A stretch of DNA of 64,000 nucleotides from an uncultured bacterium. GTDB taxonomy: Bacteria; Bacillota; Clostridia; Lachnospirales; Lachnospiraceae. The DNA lies in NCBI GenBank assembly GCA_905215155.1, contig CAJMPJ010000003.1, positions 1-64,000 on the forward strand, read 5' to 3'. Positions within the stretch are counted from its first letter, which is position 1. Each line of letters starts with the position of its first letter. The translations under genes were made by a program, and so were the position numbers. The notes below the pieces were generated by a model. The model had not been told where the DNA came from. It did not search any database and was given only the letters and a program-made list of their open reading frames with translations. Shown here piece by piece: positions 60,612-64,000 of this stretch.

Positions 60612-61286
60612 ATGAAAAAAATATCTGATCCATTAAAACACCGAAACTATATCAGTGATCATAACTTACAGGAATATATGGATACGGACCTATTCTCTAT
60701 TTCCGAGCTATGCGCCTTTGATAAAAAGGAACATTTGATCCATGCCGGCCAGGTTTCAAACTATCTTTATTTTCTGGTGGAAGGCAAGCTTATGGTTTAT
60801 TCTTATACCTCAGACTCCAAAAATGTCTGTATTGATTACTTTCAGGAGTCTACGCTGATCGGGGAAGCTGCCTCCCTTTGGGAAATGGTGCCAAACACAA
60901 GTGTCAAGGCTATGACCTCCTGTGTCTGCATCCGCATCAACCTGGAAAAATACCGCCAGACGCTTCAAAATGATGTCCGGTTTCTAAAAAATGTGTGCCA
61001 GATTCTAAGTTACCGTCTGAATTCGGAAACCCATCTGGCCAATTCCCTGACTGAGCCTATCAATGTGCGGCTGGCAAAATTTATTCTTCATCAATCCAAA
61101 GAAAACATTTTCACCTTTCAGCTGACCACCTGCGCGGATATTTTAAATGTCAGTTACCGTCATCTGCTGCGGACGCTTATGGGATTTTGTGAGTTGAGAA
61201 TCCTAAAGAAAGTAAAGAACTGTTACTATATTCTGGACCGGAAGGCCCTGGAGAATTTATCGGACACCGGAATCCAGGAAACATAA
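60612..61286 (+). CDS. Crp/Fnr-family regulator, YeiL-like
   Basis: A 224-residue regulator with a cyclic-nucleotide-binding-type beta barrel (residues 25-135) and a C-terminal winged helix containing LNVSYRHLLRTLMGF, a segment closely resembling E. coli YeiL. The four-Cys iron-sulfur N-terminus of Fnr is absent, so the effector is unknown. It is divergent from the phn operon. I use the ATG at 60612; a TTG at 60576 is open in frame but less likely. Confidence 0.88.
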   Translation: MKKISDPLKHRNYISDHNLQEYMDTDLFSISELCAFDKKEHLIHAGQVSNYLYFLVEGKLMVYSYTSDSKNVCIDYFQESTLIGEAASLWEMVPNTSVKAMTSCVCIRINLEKYRQTLQNDVRFLKNVCQILSYRLNSETHLANSLTEPINVRLAKFILHQSKENIFTFQLTTCADILNVSYRHLLRTLMGFCELRILKKVKNCYYILDRKALENLSDTGIQET

Positions 61287-61305
61287 TCTGTAATCCAATA
61301 AAATA

Positions 61306-61390
61306 GGGGCTGTAAAATAAGTCCTTAAAAAAATGGCTGAAGTCTCAAGACCTCAGCCATTTTTCTTGTAGGGAAGTTTTTTACAGCCCC
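61306..61390. repeat. 85-bp nested palindromic element (MITE-like), also terminator
   Basis: Outer arms GGGGCTGTAAAA (61306-61317) and TTTTACAGCCCC (61379-61390) are perfect inverted repeats; inner arms AAATGGCTGA (61331-61340) and TCAGCCATTT (61353-61362) are too. The GGGGCTGT ends resemble terminal repeats of some insertion-sequence-derived miniature elements in Firmicutes. The inner stem followed by T residues can end the Crp/Fnr-type transcript. No clear target duplication was seen. Confidence 0.6.
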
Positions 61391-61457
61391 TTCCCCTCAT
61401 AATCGAAAGTTTTCCCCAGAGTCCCTCCAACACAGGCGGCTCTGCCGTTGATTGTAT

Positions 61458-61976
61458 TTAATAATCTGTTTTCCAATTGGCAAATATCTGTCTGGACTCT
61501 TTAAGAAAATCTGACTTTATGGTGATGGACTGGTCTGTCACTGCCTTATCTTTGTCAAAAATAGGCCATGGATTGCATCCTCCTGCTTCCACTTCCACCA
61601 AATCCATGGAGAAACGGTTGCCGCAGTTTTGGCAAACCAGCAAATCCCCTTCCTGCTTATAATATCCTCTTCCGGACCCGTAACAGACCTGACAGGTATT
61701 AAACGCCGTACGGATGGTTCCATCGGGAGCCTTTACCGCAAGGACTTCCATCTGTGTCCCGTCCACGCTCACGGGATAAAACTTCGCTTTGTCACTGATT
61801 TCGCTGACCGGGATCACCAGATCTCCATCTGCATTCTGGGCCTGACTGACTTCTCCCCCGGATTTAGACCCTTCTTTTTCCTTGGGACTACAGGCCGTAA
61901 GCGCCGCGGCTGCAACGATCAGGATAACTCCTGTCCGAAGCAAAGTACCGGCGGTTTTCCTTAAATTCTGTTTCAT
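61458..61976 (-). CDS. DUF2318-family lipoprotein
   Basis: A 172-residue exported lipoprotein (lipobox LTACS) from the ATG at 61976, which has AGGAGG eight bases upstream. The core has two CxxC pairs (TCQVCYGSGRGYY and VCQNCGNRF), followed by GGCNPWP, the DUF2318 pattern thought to bind a metal or Fe-S centre outside the cell. It is the last gene of a probable three-gene unit with a 32-residue membrane peptide and the HMA-SafE-cupredoxin protein, pointing to copper or iron handling at the cell surface. Confidence 0.88.
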   Translation of the reverse strand: MKQNLRKTAGTLLRTGVILIVAAAALTACSPKEKEGSKSGGEVSQAQNADGDLVIPVSEISDKAKFYPVSVDGTQMEVLAVKAPDGTIRTAFNTCQVCYGSGRGYYKQEGDLLVCQNCGNRFSMDLVEVEAGGCNPWPIFDKDKAVTDQSITIKSDFLKESRQIFANWKTDY

Positions 61977-62001
61977 TATAAAATCCTCCTGAATATGAAC
62001 G

Positions 62002-62100
62002 TTACTTCTCGCTTTTTGACTTATCCCGCATAAAAAACATACCTGCCCCAATGAACAGCACCGGAAGAATGCAATGCCAGTGGCTTAATAAAATCTCCAT
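62002..62100 (-). CDS. Small 32-residue membrane protein
   Basis: A short gene starting MEILLSHWHC with one hydrophobic span (about residues 11-24) and a charged tail ending DKSKSEK. AGGAGT lies about seven bases before the ATG. It fills the gap between the DUF2318 gene and the HMA-SafE gene. His and Cys residues near the N-terminus (HWHC) could bind a metal. No family recognised; coding support is the ribosome binding site, spacing and composition. Confidence 0.55.
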   Translation of the reverse strand: MEILLSHWHCILPVLFIGAGMFFMRDKSKSEK

Positions 62101-62141
62101 TGATTATACTCCTTTCTTGCCGTTTTCCCCATATCTTATGG

Positions 62142-63983
62142 TTACTGACAGCAGGAACCGCCCGCTCCCTGGAACGTATCATCAGGCCATATCTGTGTTT
62201 TAAAGTTCTTTATTTCTTCCTTAATCGCATGGATATCCATGGTTTTCATGTCATCTACGATCTTTATATAACCGTAAAAAGCATTGTCTCCCGTGGAAAA
62301 ATCAAAGCTTCCCGCCGGTGTAAAGTAAAGCAGGTTCTCTCCCTTTTCAAGAGAAAGCTGTGTTGCAAAATCGGGTACAAGCAAATTGGTTCCGTAATTG
62401 TTTTCCGTGGTGCTGTCAATGATCTTCCATTCCACATCCACTCCGGACTTCACAACGGCTGCCGCAGGCTTAAACCCATTGTCTGTAAGCTCCATGGTGA
62501 TTTTCTGGATGGGATTTCCATACTCATCCGTCGACTCCTCTGCAATGGCAATCTCATCAGTAGGTATGGTGTAACCGGCAGGCACCGGTTTGTCTGCCGG
62601 CTCCGAAGTCTGTCCGTCAACCGGCCCGTCTGTGATGGAAATGGTTCCCCGGATCATTCCCATCCAACAGCTATAAGACACCTTTCCTGTTTTTTCCGGA
62701 TTAAACTCAATGATATTTTCTCCCGTCTGAAAGGTGTGTTCAATGCCAAAATCCCGAATGATCATACGGTTGTTGCAGCCGTTGATGCTTCCCTTTGGTG
62801 CATCAATGATCCATTTTACCGGAATACCGGCCTGTACTTTGATGTTTGGATACCTTCCCGATGAAAGGGTACTCTTTATCACCTGTACGCCATCCTCGAT
62901 CTTAAAGTCCGCCGGATTTCCCTGCTCATCTGCGCTGCCTCCGCTTTTCCCGTAAGCCAGGTCCGGTACAGCAACGCCGGAGAGACTAAGTCCCTGTGAA
63001 ACCATGGACATGCCAAGAACTACTACCAAAACTGCTCCGGCTGTCATGATCTTGCCGGCAAATTTCTTTCCAAGAACCGTGGATAAAGCCCCCAGACCGA
63101 ACATGAGAGGTACGGTACCAAGGCTGAATAAAAACATGGAAAGCGCCCCCGAAAAGGGGTTTCCAGTGGACAACGCATAGATCTGCATGGCCTGCAGGGG
63201 GCCGCAGGGCATAAACCCGTTTAATAAGCCGACAATAAAGGGGCTGCTGCTTTTTGACTTTTGTTTATGGACTCTTTTGGCGATAAAAGCCGGCATTCTT
63301 GGATTCAGCCTGCGGAGCCAGGGAAAGATTCCAAGCATGTTGATCCCCATAATCACCATAAAAAAGCCTGCGGCAAGTTTAAGTACTCCCTGAAGGGTGG
63401 TGGAAAAGGTAACGGCGGACCCCAGTGCTCCTACCAAAAAGCCGACAGCGGTATAGGACACTACCCTGCCCAGATTATAAAGAAACGTTGGCCTTAAAGA
63501 GGAAAAACGTCCTCCGCCTGTGGTTTCTTCCGAGGTCTTTGGAATGCACTGGGACAAGTTGATCCCGCCGCACATTGCCACACAGTGCACCGAGGTAACC
63601 AGTCCAATGACAAAAAGCATCCCATAGCTCATGGATTCATCAGCCAGCTGTCCCGGGGAGAGCAGATTCAAAAGTCCGGTCTGCTGGATCAGCATATACA
63701 ATGCCACAATGATAAGCAAAATCCCTGTCACCTTGCCGCCATTCATTCCCTGCTTCTCCTGATCCGTAAGGACCTTATAATCCAGATGCTCGATGATGCC
63801 CACAATGCTTTGATAAGAGATCATATCCGTATCATAGGTTACGCTGGCTGTTCCTTCGTTATAGCTTACTTCTGCGTTTACAATGCCAGCCGTATTCCGC
63901 AGTTTTTTTTCAATTTTATTCTGGCAGCTGATACAAGTCATGCCGCCGATACGCAATCCCTTGGTTTTCACCGTAGATCCCAT
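62142..63983 (-). CDS. HMA-SafE/DsbD-like transmembrane-cupredoxin fusion protein
   Basis: A 613-residue fusion. Residues 1-70 are a heavy-metal-associated domain with GGMTCISC. Residues 85-335 are a polytopic domain of the sulfite exporter TauE/SafE (DsbD_2/UreH-like) type with the conserved VHCVAMCGGINLSQC and NGFMPCGPLQAMQ. Residues 370 to 600 hold two cupredoxin-like beta domains, the first with YSCWMGMIRGTI (Cys and Met copper ligands). The C-terminus is GSCCQ. It probably moves copper or electrons across the membrane, as CcoH/SafE-like proteins do. AGGAGG precedes the ATG. Confidence 0.88.
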   Translation of the reverse strand: MGSTVKTKGLRIGGMTCISCQNKIEKKLRNTAGIVNAEVSYNEGTASVTYDTDMISYQSIVGIIEHLDYKVLTDQEKQGMNGGKVTGILLIIVALYMLIQQTGLLNLLSPGQLADESMSYGMLFVIGLVTSVHCVAMCGGINLSQCIPKTSEETTGGGRFSSLRPTFLYNLGRVVSYTAVGFLVGALGSAVTFSTTLQGVLKLAAGFFMVIMGINMLGIFPWLRRLNPRMPAFIAKRVHKQKSKSSSPFIVGLLNGFMPCGPLQAMQIYALSTGNPFSGALSMFLFSLGTVPLMFGLGALSTVLGKKFAGKIMTAGAVLVVVLGMSMVSQGLSLSGVAVPDLAYGKSGGSADEQGNPADFKIEDGVQVIKSTLSSGRYPNIKVQAGIPVKWIIDAPKGSINGCNNRMIIRDFGIEHTFQTGENIIEFNPEKTGKVSYSCWMGMIRGTISITDGPVDGQTSEPADKPVPAGYTIPTDEIAIAEESTDEYGNPIQKITMELTDNGFKPAAAVVKSGVDVEWKIIDSTTENNYGTNLLVPDFATQLSLEKGENLLYFTPAGSFDFSTGDNAFYGYIKIVDDMKTMDIHAIKEEIKNFKTQIWPDDTFQGAGGSCCQ

Positions 63984-64000
63984 TACGCATCCTCCTTTTT

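Overview
The window looks like a chromosomal segment of a strictly anaerobic, low-to-mid GC member of the Clostridia. A Lachnospiraceae of the Lacrimispora/Clostridium sphenoides type is the best guess. This rests on tungsten enzymology, ferredoxin-linked oxidoreductases, AGGAGG-type ribosome binding sites, an AgrC/LytTR-like regulator pair, a bifurcating lactate dehydrogenase/Etf locus and PRD-regulated PTS genes. It is an inference from gene content; there is no rRNA or phylogenetic marker. No tRNA, rRNA, CRISPR array, prophage or intact insertion sequence was seen.

Region 1 (about 48-30930, minus strand) is one uninterrupted run of 35 tightly packed genes, many with ATGA/GTGA overlaps. It runs from an extended -10 promoter near 31001 to a clear terminator at 51-97. 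The first gene is an aldehyde:ferredoxin oxidoreductase (AOR) with tungstopterin/[4Fe-4S] motifs. The middle is a biosynthetic cluster: two acyl carrier proteins, a canonical KAS III, a KAS II, a KAS III-like protein lacking catalytic His/Asn, an FabD-like acyltransferase lacking the malonyl-binding Arg, a 3-hydroxyacyl-CoA dehydrogenase, two intact crotonases plus one degenerate crotonase, a hot-dog thioesterase, a cobalamin-type radical SAM protein, an indolepyruvate:ferredoxin oxidoreductase pair (iorA/iorB), two SRPBCC proteins, a GNAT protein, a flavodoxin, an Sfp-type phosphopantetheinyl transferase, and sugar genes (RmlA, RmlB, an epimerase, a GT1 glycosyltransferase, a PIG-L deacetylase). 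The end holds moaA, a TupABC tungstate transporter, two moeA genes (one fused to a binding-protein domain), moaC and a MOSC-MogA fusion. So the operon appears to encode both a secondary metabolite or glycolipid route and the metal cofactor for its own tungsten enzyme. Divergent to it (31160-34079, plus) are a LytTR response regulator, a GHKL sensor kinase and fdhD, probably the control and sulfur-transfer partners.

Region 2 (34042-39469) is a copper locus: copA, copZ, a terminator-like hairpin, then an OmpR-type regulator and its kinase, with a divergent HxlR regulator. Region 3 (39655-49081) has a secreted beta-helix protein and a PTS EIIA-EIIB-EIIC-GH38 alpha-mannosidase operon with a divergent PRD regulator, resembling split mannosylglycerate (mng) genes. 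Region 4 (49348-55241) has an APC permease and a lactate dehydrogenase/EtfA/EtfB operon with a GntR regulator and three palindromic operators. Region 5 (55441-64000) has two small Cys-containing proteins (one with nine hexapeptide repeats), a PhnCDE-type phosphonate/phosphite ABC transporter with a metallophosphoesterase, a YeiL-like Crp/Fnr regulator, an 85-bp palindromic repeat, and a DUF2318/small-membrane-protein/HMA-SafE-cupredoxin metal-handling operon at the right edge.
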